Source: Oscheius sp. JU75 (Eukaryota > Nematoda > Chromadorea > Rhabditida > Rhabditidae). Taken from it: a stretch of 64,000 nucleotides of DNA. This document shows, piece after piece, positions 10,459 to 22,747 of the stretch; positions within the stretch are counted from its first letter, which is position 1, and the number at the start of each line of letters is the position of its first letter. Both the position numbers and the translations under genes were made by a program. Where the stretch lies: NCBI GenBank assembly GCA_037178855.1, contig JASJZC010000007.1:3472001-3536000 (forward strand). The letters are read 5' to 3'. The notes under the pieces were generated by a model. It searched no databases and was not told the DNA's origin. It saw nothing but the letters and a program-made list of their open reading frames with translations.

Positions 10459-11966
10459 TTATGCTTTGGACGGTCTGACCATCAAGAGACCACTCTTTGA
10501 GCTATTACCTAGCTTACTAAACTCAAATGGGGAAGAAGGGGCTTTGTATGGGTAGAGGGTGTACATGATGATGGATGCTATCACAAGCCCAGATCCAAGG
10601 GTGAAGAAAAAGCCAGGAACAAAGTCAAAAAGAAGCCAGGATCCCACAGCAGCTCCAATAATCGCCATGCTCTGAAGACGATCTGGCTCTGTAATACTTA
10701 AACAGTACCTGAGCATAAGCCTTAAGAATGTTGTCGGCATATTTGATGACAATGGAGATGAGTAGCCCTCCGACCGAATTTGTCACAGTCAAGCAGATGA
10801 CCAAGAAGTCCCATCCTCGGAACATTCCTTCTGTAAAAGATATGTTGCTTGCTTGGTTCTATTCCCGGCTTGTCGCTGAAGCAGTTTCAAAATGTGAGCC
10901 CTCAAAGGAGCGAAGGGAACATGAAAACACTTGTGTACACTTGGCTCGGTCGCATTGTCCTCCCGTGAACCCAACGCCAGGGTTTCTAGACCTCCGGCGT
11001 CGGATGCCCTCTCCGACTGACCGGACACCCCGTCCATCCGGCCATTGTGCACACCCTTTGAGGTGTCGAGGTCTCCCCTTTTTTGCACTTGTTTGCAGTT
11101 CTAGGATTGTGTTCCCTGACTCACGGCTATGGATCGTCTCCCAGTCGTAGAGCCACATAGAAAACAAAGAGATCGGTAGACCAAGAACTGCGAGGCGTAT
11201 GTTTTGCATCCAGACAGAAACTTCGCTTTGCTTAAGAACCTTTTCCAGATAAACTCCGGCGAAAGCCGATGTGAAACACATGCTGATCACACTGATAAAA
11301 CCAAGGATAGGCTTTTGTTCGACATTCTCATTCTCAGCAGGAGGAGAATAGACAAGTTGAACATCAATGACACCTGAAATTGGTATCTCCCAGTCATGCG
11401 CAAGCCCGATACCCATGACAAGAAGAGTCAGTGCAATCCACTGTTTTGAGGACAGTCGTTTACCGAGAACTACGTACATGAGCATAGCTGTAGTGAAAAT
11501 TTTCATCTGATAAGCAATCTGTAAGTAGGTTTCGTAACATTATTCTTTACCATACTTACACAAAACGTTGTTGCCTCCAAATGACTCAAAGAAATGTAAT
11601 AGAGATTGTTTTGCAAGGTATAAATCAATGCAGGAAGACAAATTTTGGCGGTTTCTGCCATGTCATCGTAAATGGCTGCTTTCAGTTCTTTGAAAAATCT
11701 GAAGAATAGCAGTTATTCAGAAACAAGCTTACTTTGTTATTGATCTGCTGTTATAGATGATAATAGCTGAGCAAACTGTCAATTTGATGATTTCCATCAT
11801 GAATACGTTGACTGTAGTCAGAAAAACTGTGTCTTCCGATCGGTATCTTGAATATCGGGCCATTAGAGGCATGCTGAATGATTTGTACTTGTGAAAATAG
11901 CCACTACCTGGCTTGCTGTAAGGTAAGTAGTAACAAGCCACCATATTTGAACTTGGAATCGGTCAT
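10459..11966 (-). CDS. Nucleotide-sugar transporter, SLC35A (UDP-galactose/CMP-sialic acid type)
   Basis: Six exons: 11908-11966, 11733-11873, 11560-11698, 11125-11518, 10709-10830, 10459-10671, summing to 355 residues. Recognisable segments: LLLLTLQQASMPLMARYSR in TM1, NVFMMEIIKLTVC, LPALIYTLQNNLYYISLSHL, TTAMLMYVVLGKRLSS, GVYLEKVLKQSEVSVWMQNI, and NSVGGLLISIVIKYADNILK. These are the conserved blocks of Golgi antiporters that exchange cytosolic nucleotide sugars for luminal nucleoside monophosphate. The first junction must be spliced at 11907 to restore the QQAS-MPLMARYSR block. The substrate is not determined by these motifs. The 294-nt intron between exons 4 and 5 is the longest and contains a structured GC-rich element. 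Confidence 0.93.
10988..11074. other. GC-rich multi-hairpin element within a nucleotide-sugar transporter intron
   Basis: An 87-nt block is bounded by a perfect 7-bp inverted repeat (AGACCTC ... GAGGTCT) and encloses three smaller hairpins: GTCGGA/TCCGAC with a 7-nt loop, CCGGA/TCCGG (with GGAC/GTCC as an inner alternative), and ACACC/GGTGT. It is markedly more GC- and CpG-rich than the neighbouring intron sequence. It has no T-loop consensus, so it is not a normal tRNA gene. It could be a structured RNA, a SINE-like remnant or chance. Confidence 0.3.
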
Positions 11967-13048
11967 TTTGACCAAAATTCCAGAAACGAGAGTAGACTCG
12001 TCAAAAACGTGGCCGACAAAAGTGCGTAAGGGACCCGACGGCGATTCCAGAGATGATATCTGAAAACCAGCCGTGTAGACATGTGGACGAGACTTCACGG
12101 CTTTCGAAAGTACTTCGGATATACTGTTCATTAAATCCCGGGTGCTTTGTCTTAGTGGGGCTATCATGGGTGGCCGCGTGTCGCACACTCTCCAGAACGC
12201 GCTCAAGAGGACCAAAAAATGGACTCTTGAAAGGCGACGCCCAGCTTAGACTGAGACTACAGCTTGCAGCTTGGAACATCTGTACTGACCGTGTTGAACA
12301 TCGAAAAAAAGGGAAGTATGGACTAATTTGGGAAGGAATACATACGAGACACAGTGAATATTGTGTAACAGTACAACATCGTTTTGAAACCTAGGGCATT
12401 CCGGTGTTCTAAAATGTGATCTCGATGATTTGACTTTAACTTCGGACGATAACATATCCACTGAATTTGGAAGATCTAAATAGAGGTTATTCAGTATGCA
12501 TCGGCAGTTCTGTTCTAGTGCTCAAAGTTTAAAATTTAAAAGAGTGTGATTAGTGGTGACTCTGTTACTTCCCCTTAATGTCTGTTTCAAAGAGGGGAAA
12601 ACCGGGACCAAGATTGGATAAGTTCTTCAGTTATTATGCTATGACTGTGCCAAGAGGTAGGCCGAAAACTTTTTCAGCGATAGAGGCAGCATTCAATCTT
12701 CATTTGAAAATGCTACAACTTTGTTTAAAAACATAATGACAGTCCCAAAAATAGAGCCATGCTCTCCTCGCGCTCGGCCTTGTCCCTCTTCTCGGGAGAG
12801 CTGTCTCGGCTTCCCAAAAGAGAATCGTCCCAATTGGCGGAGTCTTGTTCATATCGTGACTCCCTGTCAGACCCTCCCTTATCCCTTATCTCCCTCTCTG
12901 TCTCCTCTTTTTGTCTGCTATTTCGAGCTCGACTGCCTCGAGCTATTTGCGCGATTTTGAGCCCGCCTCCTCTCTTCTATATACTCAGTCCAGCGGGCGC
13001 GAGGTCAGCTCGGACGTCGTCGGCACTACCGTATTCCAAGTTCAATCC
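11967..13048. other. Divergent intergenic region, possible transposon debris
   Basis: This region separates the minus-strand nucleotide-sugar transporter from the plus-strand secreted protein. Open frames of about 100 codons overlap on both strands at 11.9-12.4 kb without a recognisable domain or splice chain; a weak AWNICT motif near 12.27 kb recalls LINE endonuclease starts but is too short to call. The end of the region contains the promoter of the next gene. Confidence 0.35.
12978..12983 (+). promoter_or_regulatory. TATATA box-like motif before the Thr/Pro-rich secreted gene
   Basis: TATATACTC lies 66 nt upstream of the start ATG at 13049, between a CT-rich stretch and a CpG-rich leader. 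Distance and context suit a core promoter. Confidence 0.4.
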
Positions 13049-16000
13049 ATGCGACTTCTACTTATCCTTCCAGCTCTTTTCATAGGAGGGGTGGCTGCTA
13101 ATGCTGGTAAGATCCGAGAGCCTCGGTCCATATCACTACTGTATCCCCTTTCTCTCTGCGTTCGAATTTCTTCAAAGTTTGCTCTGACCATTTCAGCCTT
13201 TTCATTCCTTATCTAGATTTCAGACACATTTTGCTGACTTGCTAACTTAGAAACTTTATATATTTGCAACTCTTTCAAAATGATGAATTCTGCAAGTTCG
13301 ATGGGGCTCTTTATTTTAAGACAGTTCTTAAAAAAACTCAAACTAGCCATTAATGCAGATCAATTTTCTAACGTGCGCGATTTGTCTGTTTGGTCTTTTC
13401 TCTTTTATCCATCGAAGGCTTCGATCATGTTTGTGTTGATCTCGCAAGAGCTGCGCACGCCGAAAAAGACCCTCTGCTCTGGGAGTTTTGAAGACAAGAA
13501 GTCCTTTGATTGCTGAAGGACAGACTTTTCTTTTTCAACTGACCACTTCTTCTTTTTTTTAGCAAAACCTGGCAAACAGAAGACTTGTTAGGTTTTATTT
13601 TGTGCGGCGTGCTATACAACCAGCTATTCTAAATTGTATATAGTTTTGTTTCAAACTAAAAGTGATTTCAACTAAAACTTTTGTTTAGCTACATTATAAA
13701 ACAAGCATGTTCCATCTTTTTATCATTATAAGCTAGGATCCTCACTGACTTTCAAGAAAACATGTTAGGGTTCAATTTGGAGGTATCCAGCAGCTGTTCA
13801 GGAGTCGCTGTCGAACGGCACTGTACACATGTGTTTCTTCTGTTTGTCCATCACACGTAGTTTCATATGTCGCGAACACGAGCGCGCTGACCGCAAACAG
13901 ACTCATACGCCACTGCTTGAGAGGAGCGTCACGCCGCCACTGATAACGTGATCAAAAATTTTTGGAATCCATTTCATAGTCTTCTTCTGAAGATATTGCC
14001 ACTAACTTATGTGAAAGTCTGGACAGAATACAACAACTTCCAAAGACAGTAGTCTACGACTCGCGCAGTATGTTTGTCTCCCCGCCATATACTTTTTTCA
14101 CGACACATCTTCCGGTATCGCGTTGGTCAGCAGTCGCATCGTTTCTTGTTAATCTACTTAGGAGGCACGCAGCTTCTCACCTCAATTGTCCACACGCGAG
14201 CGAAAGAATACCGAGCACCCAAACGAAATCGCCATCAATTTTTCTACCTTTCAGCGTCTCGGCAAGCTGCCGTCAATAAGGCTATTGAACAAACCAAGTC
14301 GAGGCAGAGTGCTTCCCAGACTCCTGCTCGTGCCAACAACAAGCAGAACGTTTGTATAAAAGTTGAGAAAAGAGAGTCATTCTTCAGCAAAGTCCTGGCA
14401 GAAATGAAAACCTTGATGTTGAGCGATTGAACAAGCTCATTCGGGCATTGGACAAAACTTGGGTTCATCCCAAATCAGGAGCTAAAGAGCCTTTTGGCAG
14501 CAATTTCCAGGTTTGCTAGAATGTGTTTTCTAACTATAAAATCGTTTCAGTACAAGAAAACATGCGCATCAATCTATAAGGCTCGACACGGAGCCTGTCA
14601 ACAGCTCGGTTTTGGAGTCATGTGTTTCAATTACTGTCATGAACGAGGTAAATGGCCTATTTGTTAATCTCATTACGTTTTAGGAGAGAAGCTTTCTTTC
14701 CGCTGTCAAGATGCTTCGGATGCTGCCTACTGCAGGCAGTCGGGAACATTCGAGACTTTCCTTGCCAAATACAGAAAGGATGCTTACAAGGCCAAGGCCT
14801 ACATTCATCAGGTTTTTTGAAACTTGACGAAGTTTTCACATTACTTTTCAGATGATTTCCCGATGCTACGCAACAGCAATTTGCAATACTCAATCTGGTA
14901 TTTTGAACTCTACCATTATTGATGAGGATGAGACTACTACTGAGCGTACAACTAAGGTGAGTATTCAAGAGCTGTTGATTTATCAGTTGCTACTGTATGG
15001 GTAGTTTTACACCAGGGACACCAATATGAAATCCCGCTTTTTGGTTTTCAAATCCCCGATCCTTCTGCTGCTTGAGCCGTAGAGCACGTCTTTATTTGTC
15101 AAAGCATGCGCTTTTGTTCCCCAGGTCAATCGTCTTCGTCTCTTGACTCGTGCTCCGAAAGGAAAGACTACAACAACAACCGAGACCCCTGAACCGGAGC
15201 CACAACCGGAGGAGCCAGTGGATAACGAAGAAGAGGCCACAGAAGCTCCTTCTACCGTTACCAAGAAAAAGGTATGAGCATGTGACTTTTGGCCGTATTA
15301 GTGCTTAGTTCGGCATGACACTTCTGAAATCTTGTTACAGTATTGTTAGGATGTTTATTCTCAAAGCATTCTCGAATTTTGCAGCCTACCCTTAGTGTAA
15401 ACAAGAAAAGAGCTTCTCCTCGCCCAAAGGTGACAAAAGCTACTGTCACACCGGCCCCAGAAACGACTACCACAACCAAGGCCAACATTTGGGACAAGTA
15501 ATTTGTTTGGGAGCAGTAAAATAGCGGTTTTTAGATTCACTGTGGGCCAGAAAGCCAAGCCCACACCAAAGTACATTCCATTCTGGCAGAGGTTGATTAC
15601 CTCGACAACTGTCAAGCCCAACAGCAGCGAGAGTGAAGTGAGCGGTGAGACAGAACAGGTAAAAAGGAAAATTTATTTGGTTTTACATAATTTTAGCCGA
15701 CACCTGGCCCGGAAGAAACCCCGGAACCTGAAGAGAAAACAGTGGAAGTAACGGAAGAATCGGTTGAAGAGACTACCGCTGCCGCTTTGAAAACGTAAGA
15801 GTCGTCATTTTCTAAAACTATTTGGAAATTCAGAACGACGAAGACTGTCAAGTTCAATCCTACCGAAAAACACACTTTCAAGCCTCTTCCTGTGACGACT
15901 CCTCCCCCTCCAGGACCCGAACTGGCTTTCCAGAAGCCTGGTGATGGAACAAGCGAACAAGGTAGCGCTTGTAGTTGTTTTGCATGAAAACAAATATTAT

Positions 16001-16079
16001 AGGGCCCGGTTTTTGGAACAGATTCCAGCCAAATCGTTGGTATCAGTCGATTCACTACGTGACGAACACTGGAAAATAA
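13049..16079 (+). CDS. Secreted protein: Cys-rich head, long Thr/Pro/Glu-rich tail
   Basis: Twelve exons in frame: 13049-13106, 14255-14349, 14388-14510, 14551-14647, 14684-14811, 14852-14956, 15125-15271, 15385-15497, 15535-15658, 15697-15794, 15834-15961, 16003-16079. Exon 1 is a signal peptide ([19 protein letters not shown]). A first intron of 1.15 kb is far longer than the rest and may hold regulatory DNA. Exons 3-6 code a compact domain with conserved-looking Cys ([42 protein letters not shown]). Exons 7-11 are low complexity: [39 protein letters not shown], with KKK blocks. The end is hydrophilic and aromatic ([12 protein letters not shown]). I do not recognise the family; a matrix or cuticle-associated role is only a guess from composition. 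Confidence 0.8.
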
Positions 16080-16668
16080 CAATCTGCAATACAGGGCACG
16101 GGTCACCGCTCCTCGCGTACAAGTCAAGGAGAGTATTCGCTATACACGTTGTAGTCTGATACCTTAGACGTTCATTTGATAACTTTTCCCTTTGAAAACA
16201 AAACCGCTCAATATATGTATACCACATTGGTCTTCACATCAGTCACATTGTCTTTCACCCCTTCTATTTGAGATATTGTCATGTATGTTCCATGGAACGT
16301 TTCAACTTCTATCGTGATAGACACTTCGGGATAATAAAGTTTATTTAAAAAACTCGAGATTATTATGGCCGGATTACTATGGCTTCGTACATGTCTCCAA
16401 TCGTTCCCTATAAACTCGGTCTGTCGCATTCTTCAAACGCACTTTGAAAAAATTTATTTTTGTCATGTTTAAACCCACATTTGAGCGAACGAATCACTTT
16501 GAGCTTTGTTTACAAGCAAATAGATTTGAAGGAACATTTACACACACGGATTTAAGTCAATCTAGTGAAGGTTCTACAGGAGATGTAGTAATCGAACAGA
16601 TGATATATACGCATTAAAATATTACAGAAAACATGGGTGAAGAAGGCAGAAAAAGCGTGATTTATACT
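16080..16668. other. 3' intergenic region between two convergent genes
   Basis: This region contains the 3' UTRs of the Thr/Pro-rich secreted gene (+) and gck-3 (-). No coding exon is seen. Confidence 0.5.
16333..16345. terminator. Two-way polyadenylation motif (AATAAAGTTTATT)
   Basis: AATAAA on the plus strand (16333-16338) is followed one base later by TTTATT (16340-16345), which reads AATAAA on the minus strand. It could serve both convergent genes, 254 nt after the plus-strand stop and 324 nt after the gck-3 stop. Confidence 0.45.
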
Positions 16669-18382
16669 TTAGTCGATGAGCGAAATCTGTGCGAACCCGG
16701 TCAATGTACGCTCGTCAGGAACCTAAAGCACACTTTTTGAAAGAAGCAGCTTGAAAACATACCTCGTTAGCAGCAACACCAGAATTAAGGGCAAAAGTGA
16801 CGGAACGACGGTCGCTGCCCTGCTGAGCCAGCTGAATCAATTTCTGAAGATTGGCCGCCATGATGACGAGATCGTGGCAGTCAATCAGCTCGGCACTGAC
16901 CAGCTCGTGAGCGATTCCGTCAACAGTGTCGGTCGAAGGCGTGTAGTCGAACTTGATGTCGTTCAGCTCACGCTGCTGGTTTCTGACACGAAGCACCTAA
17001 ATCCAAACTGAGTCATCTTCCAAATTTTGTTAACCAGGTTGAGAGTGACATCGTCACCAGGGTTGACCGGCTGAGCAGGAGTAGCAGTGACAGTAGCCGT
17101 GGCATGCTCCTCCTCGTCACTGGACTCCGATCCACTTCCAGCAGGTTCATCGTATTCGAACTCCCAGTTTCCGTCCTTGTCCTTCTTGAGTTTTCCGGAA
17201 GCCACCTAACGTTTACATAGTGAAATAACCAAACTACTTACCTTCTTAGCCTGACTCGACTGATGTGAGATGCTGGGGACGGCTGAGAGATTCTCGATAA
17301 GAGCGTGGACCAAATGCTTCTTATCCTTGGCCTTTTTGAAGAAAGAATATTTCAGCAACTCCGTAGCAGTGGGTCGCTTGGTGGGATCTTTCTGAAAACT
17401 TATTCGTGTCAAAAATAGACGGAGCCTCACCTGAAGACAGTCCTTGATCAGAGTACGGAACGACTTTCCATATGCTTTGTACTGATCCTTCCTCTCGGCA
17501 TTGGTGTCCAGAGTCGGCGGGTCATTTTGGAGCGTGAGCATCAGGACCTTCATCGGAGGATACTTGTGGTAAGGAGCAGTTCCAGTAGCAAGCTCGATAG
17601 CGAGAATACCGAGGCTCCAGATATCGGCCTTGAAGTCGTATCCCTGAACCTGTTCCATCACTTCCGGAGCCATCCAACAGGGAGTTCCGACGAAAGTATG
17701 CCGAACTTTCTAAACAATGGCTATATTATTTTTGTTTACATTAATGAACCTGACGCGAAAGATCACCACCGGAAGCGGCCAGCCAACCGGAGACACCAAA
17801 ATCAGCAATTTGAACAGTTCCGTCGTCATTAAGGAGAATGTTTCCGGCCTTGATGTCACGATGGATCTGTCCACTCTGATGGAAGTATTCGAGTCCACGG
17901 AGACACTCGCGGAGCACGGTAGCGATCGTAGACTCGTCCAAAACACCGTACATAGCCTGGTCCTTGCCGATGGCCTTGATCTTCCTCTTGAGAATGTCCA
18001 GCATGGAACCACTGTTCAGAAGACGCATCACGACCCAGAGCTCCTCCCCTACAACGAAAGACGTGAAGTAGTTGACGACGTTCTGATGACTGCACTGTGA
18101 CATAGCCTAAACAATCGATTTCATGAATAAAAACGGCGTTATACCGAAATCTCGTGACTCAGCTCATCGACGGACGTCTGGCACTTTTCCAGATTGATAC
18201 ATTTGATGGCACACTTCTCATTTCGCGGAATGCACATAGCCTGTAAAATGTCCTTGTGAAGAGAGGAGAGAAAAGCTTACCCTGTAGACAGTAGCAGTGG
18301 CTCCAACCCCGATCGACTCTCCCAGTTCGTAGGACTGACGGTTGTTGGGCCATGGGTCTTTGTTGTCTGAAGGATCTGTCAT
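16669..18382 (-). CDS. gck-3: Ste20 family kinase GCK-3 (SPAK/OSR1 orthologue)
   Basis: Eight exons: 18281-18382, 18145-18240, 17750-18106, 17431-17709, 17242-17391, 17035-17205, 16763-16996, 16669-16722; 480 residues with all junctions in frame. The kinase domain has the Gly loop ([15 protein letters not shown]), VIAK-like Lys ([12 protein letters not shown]), [11 protein letters not shown], the DFG motif in [12 protein letters not shown], and the activation loop [15 protein letters not shown] with the Thr that WNK phosphorylates in SPAK/OSR1. The C-terminus carries the CCT/PF2-type domain ([19 protein letters not shown], ending [20 protein letters not shown]) that docks RFxV peptides in WNKs and cation-chloride cotransporters. 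In C. elegans GCK-3 regulates CLH-3 chloride channels and osmotic balance. The ATG at 18382 directly precedes a short acidic N-terminus. Confidence 0.96.
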
Positions 18383-19007
18383 GCTGCAAATTGAATAATT
18401 ACCGACTGCTAATGGCCAAAAAATAATAGCCAATTTCGGGTTCGCTATCGGATATTGGAGGTGAGGGTGTGCCGCAAAATATTTTGGACATATCTCTCTG
18501 ATGGAAAGACATCGCTTATGGTGAAAGAGAGTCTTCTCATCATAAAAATTGATTGTCATCGTGGCAATCGGAAATTGTCTACGGGCAGGGAGATGTCGCA
18601 AAATGATGGTGGCGTGCAAAAAAAGAGGGAGGAGGGAATGGGAAATCAATAAGGGATGAATAAGGAAATGGTAATGAGGATAGAGGTATTGTAGTGTGAA
18701 AACACTTCAAAATGGATGAGAAAACAAATATAAAACCCTTTATTTTGATTATGAACGAGGAAATTTACTCCAAGATCACAGGTAAAGTGATCGCCCGATA
18801 GAGAGGAGGGTGCGAGACGCATCGAGGACGGTGCATAATCGCATTTGCATGACAATAGGCGGCAACGTACCAAGTAAACTGATATATAAATACAAAACCA
18901 CAGAAAAGGAGGGAATAATTTATACCAGACGCGTGTAGTAGTACAGACACAGACCGGAGAGGAGTCGTTTTTTTTTATCACAGATTGTCCACGTATGGCA
19001 AAGCACC
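18383..19007. other. Intergenic region between gck-3 and snx-6
   Basis: About 625 bp, probably the gck-3 promoter and snx-6 3' UTR. TTTATT at 18739-18744 is a candidate snx-6 polyadenylation signal. No coding exon was found. Confidence 0.45.
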
Positions 19008-22000
19008 CTAGATCTCCTTGATTCTAGTCAACGATTCATCCAACATCTGGATTTGCGCCTGAAAAGAGGCTGTCAGGGCGCGCATTTATCAAAGAAAAGA
19101 CTGAGTAGTGGACGGTCATCACACTGATGGCCAGTGAAGCGGCAGTGTTTAAAAGCACCTCATTCTAAACGAATGAGTCAGCCCGTTTTCATAAACATTT
19201 CAGACCGAACGTCACTTTTTTTCCGAACGACCTGATGTCATTTTTTAGTGAGTTTTTGGACGCCTGATGGCAAGCAAAGTGCAAAATTTTGCAGAAATAG
19301 TAAGACTTTTAAGCCGCTATAAAAAAGCGCCGCCATTTGCTATCTTCTGTTTGCAAGGCGTCTGCAGATTACAAGAACTGACCTTAGCGTGTTTCAACTC
19401 CAAGTCGACCAAATCCTCGAGGTTTTTCTTGAAGGCGGCAACGCGACGCTTTTTCAGATCCTTCAGTTCGGTCTTAGCCAAGGCGCTGATGTCCTCGAAC
19501 TTCTTACAGGCCTCTTGTTGGTCTTGTTCAGCCTGCAAAAAGCGTCTGTTTACCAAAACTTCAGTGGGATAACAACCTTGGGGATATCCTTGTTTCGTCC
19601 ACGAGCGCGTTCCAAATTCTTGTTAGCCGATTCATAGTTGGCGAGACATCTCATGCGCCGGTAGAGAAGATCCTGAACCACATGTTTAGCTTCACGTGAG
19701 CGTTCAGCTGATTCTGTTGAAAGTGCCTGACCAAACAGAAGCAAAAAGCGCGATAAGCGACCACAAAATCATGAGAATCGATGCTACCTAAAGACTTAAA
19801 GTGTCTGGCAACCATAAAGTGACAGATTTTCTGGAAGAAAAGCTGTACAGATGCACATTTCGGTGTGGAAATGGAGCGCGTGCGATAACCGGAAACCAGC
19901 AGCAGACAAGTGGCCTCCGCTAAGCACTGACCAAAGAATGTTGTTTCATGGGTTTCTTTCACACTGCAGGTGACCTTCCTCAACAGAAGTATTACGCACT
20001 TAGTCTTTGGCGGCAAGTTCAAAATGATATCATTTTCCAAAAGAAGACAACACAACCAACCTTGGCAGCCTGGGTGTCGCGAGTGAAGTACATCAGTGTG
20101 TCTGCCAACTTCAGTTCTTCGTCATTGGCCGAGCGTCCTTCTACTTTTTTCAGCTTAAACATCGAGTCGGCCGAACGAGCAAGCGTACGGGCAAGAACCT
20201 TATCCGGCTCTCCGCGAGCAAGCCTCTCGAAGTTGTCGCCGAGTTTGGAATAGGTCTCCGAAATGTCTTAAAAGCCATCAATTGGGGAGGGTAGACGGGC
20301 TGCGCCCTATTGTTTTTCCCATTAGGAGCAAAGAACAACGGCACGGAATAATGGACAAGCCGAAAAGAAAAAAGATGCATGTCTGTTTTGCACTTTGAAG
20401 GGCGACAAAGGAATGAATAACACTCTCTCTGAAGAAAATGGCTGACTAGGCTCCTTAGCTCCTTGACATAATAATATAAAACGCACTTTTCCGAAGACGG
20501 ACTACTTTTTCCGCCTTTGTTGCGGCCTCCTTGATGTGATTGTTGTAGTCCAAAAGGTAATTGCGCTCCGTTTCGAAGAAATCATCGACATCTTTCTGAT
20601 ATGTTTTTATATGATTATGAAGAAAGGAGCGATCTACCTGGCCAGATAAGATGACTTCATCAGCCGATTGTGTGAACCGCTTCCAGAACGATTCGACAAC
20701 TTCCTTCTTGTTTTTGCCTCGTACCGACAGCTAAAAGACCATTGTCGTAAACAATATAAAAAAGCTCACATCATCCTCGTATTGTAAGAAGATTTTGAAG
20801 TTTTGATCCTGTCTAAAGACTGGATGAGCGGCGATTCGTTGCAAGAAAACTTCGTGCATTGCAACTGTCTTTTTAAACTGTGCCAGGTACTCTCTGAAAA
20901 GTGTTTATAAGAGAAAAGTATTAACTCACTGTTCTAGTTCTTGTTTCATTTTGAGAAACTCCTCTTTCGTCATTGTCGCTTCTCCCTCTCCTAGTTTCTG
21001 CAGTTTCTCACGAGATGTTTCAAAGTCCGGCTTAGGCGGAGCTGGGGGTATCTGCAAGCGAGTATTTCACAATATTGTCTACCTAGACGAATTGTTGATG
21101 TTTATGCTCTTTTAGGGAACCGTAGAACCAAAACAAGTTTACGTTTTCGACGCTTTCTCCTAGAAAATTCGTCATTCTGCTTACAATACGGAAATGCTCA
21201 CATGAACGTGGATTGGAATCTTTAGCAAGAGGTCGACTCAAAATGATTTTGTCATCTTTTGAATTCTGATTAAACAGGCAGGTTTTCTTCTAATCAAGAA
21301 CACATTGGAACACAAAATATTTTAATGGTGAGACTTTGACACCACAAAATTTCGTCATTTCTATTTCGCAACTACGCTCGTAAACATAAATTAAGAAATT
21401 TTGAAACGAACTCACAATGAATCCAGCGTAGTTCTCATTCTCATCTAGGGCGCCATGTAGCCACATAAACTCTTCGTGTTCTCGAACCACTGACGTTTCG
21501 CTTTTCATATCCGACAATTGCGTTCTTGTATGAACTGTGTATTTGACCTGCAATGGAATTTGAAAAATGAAAAAAGAATGGAAATTTTCACCTTATCTCG
21601 TTCGGAAAGAGCATCAGAAATGTCGACGAGAATAGCATTTTCTTGGTTGACATCAATGTGGATTTCCTCGGTCCGATGCTGAAAAAGGCTGTATCTGATG
21701 GGGCGATTCAAACCATTTGAATGTTGCGAACGATGAGTCCCCTATGAATGCATGCAATCAATTCACCCAACCCCTTTTTGACTGATAAGGAAACGCCATG
21801 CTCCGCTCAGCCCGTGGCAGAGCGCTTTTTTGCTATTTGTGTTTGTCATACTTTATAATAAGGTGAGTGAAGTAAACTATTGATGAAACCTACAGTTCTG
21901 TGGTCGATGCTGCTGAGATCGTTGTAGTCGTCCGAAGATGAGCCGTTGATATCTATATCGATAGTCGCCGGAGCCGGTGACCGAGGAGCGACCGGGGTCG

Positions 22001-22055
22001 GAGGGTCATTATCCCGTTGAGCGAGCGGGTTATCGAAGACCGTTTCACCGTTCAT
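19008..22055 (-). CDS. snx-6: Sorting nexin SNX-6 (SNX5/6/32 type, PX-BAR, retromer/ESCPE-1)
   Basis: Eleven exons: 21894-22055, 21592-21678, 21416-21547, 20930-21051, 20770-20893, 20638-20730, 20487-20595, 20061-20266, 19577-19726, 19383-19532, 19008-19058; 461 residues. The PX domain is very close to vertebrate SNX5/6: [41 protein letters not shown], and [23 protein letters not shown]5/6 PX domains carry this long insertion and bind cargo rather than PI3P. The BAR part follows ([20 protein letters not shown], then [18 protein letters not shown] and [16 protein letters not shown]). These proteins pair with SNX1/2 on endosomes to tubulate membranes for retrieval to the Golgi. The first exon encodes a low-complexity acidic N-terminus. 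The last intron (324 nt) is unusually long for this locus. Confidence 0.95.
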
Positions 22056-22747
22056 TGCAACAAACTTAAAAAAAAAAGAAGTTTGATCGAGTTAAGAGGC
22101 AGACGAAAAAGAAAAATGCACTGATTTCACGTTCCAGATAAGAATTTCAAGAGGATGAAAGCGGCATGCTAACTTTGCTAACTTTTACAAGTTAAAAATC
22201 GATAAATCTCTGGATCAGTCTCGCGTTTGCATCAAAATGGCGTCTTTGGGAGAATGGGGCAAAACCCAAAGGGTTGATGGTACTGGTAACAAATCTGTAA
22301 GATCTATTTTATCGGATGCTAATTTCGGTTTAATATAGACTAAGTTAGTGCGTTAGGCACCAGGAGAAGTTCTGAGCTTTGCAAGATACATAGAAACAAT
22401 TTCTAGGCATAAATATACGAGATTTGAGTTTGCATGATTTGCGCAAGCACGGACCTGGCGTCAAGCTGCAACAGTGACCATAGAGCTGTCTCCTGGGCGA
22501 AGGGCGCTGTTACCAAGGAAAACTATATTCCCGATAGTGTGTGTTTGTTACACCAGGAGACGTGATTTCGAAGGGTATTTCATGTTATTTACGGGGGGTG
22601 AAAGTGCCGGATTATTGATCCGTTGTGTGAGTGACGCAGCGTTCGAGGCGCTAGCCACCTGACTTGTTGGCAGATCACACTGAAAAAATAGTAAATAATT
22701 TATTTACTTCCATAATAAAATGGAAGAAAAGACCCATATTTGGAATG
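22056..22747. other. Intergenic region
   Basis: Upstream of snx-6 and downstream of the unrecognised gene at 22.7-23.6 kb; no exon found. Confidence 0.4.

Noticed and set aside
10850-10880. tRNA B-box-like GGTTCTATTCC
   Set aside because: Flanking bases do not form a T stem and no tRNA body surrounds it.
10859-11124. In-frame extension of the nucleotide-sugar transporter exon into an Arg/Gly-rich peptide
   Set aside because: A GTGAGT donor at 11124 and TTTACAG acceptor at 10831 restore the conserved HSQGMFRGWD join, so this is intron.
12250-12400. LINE endonuclease remnant (AWNICT)
   Set aside because: Only a six-residue resemblance; no reverse transcriptase or other conserved block nearby.
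17527-18100. Plus-strand frames antisense to gck-3 of 100-127 codons
   Set aside because: Mirror frames of a conserved kinase; no independent signal.
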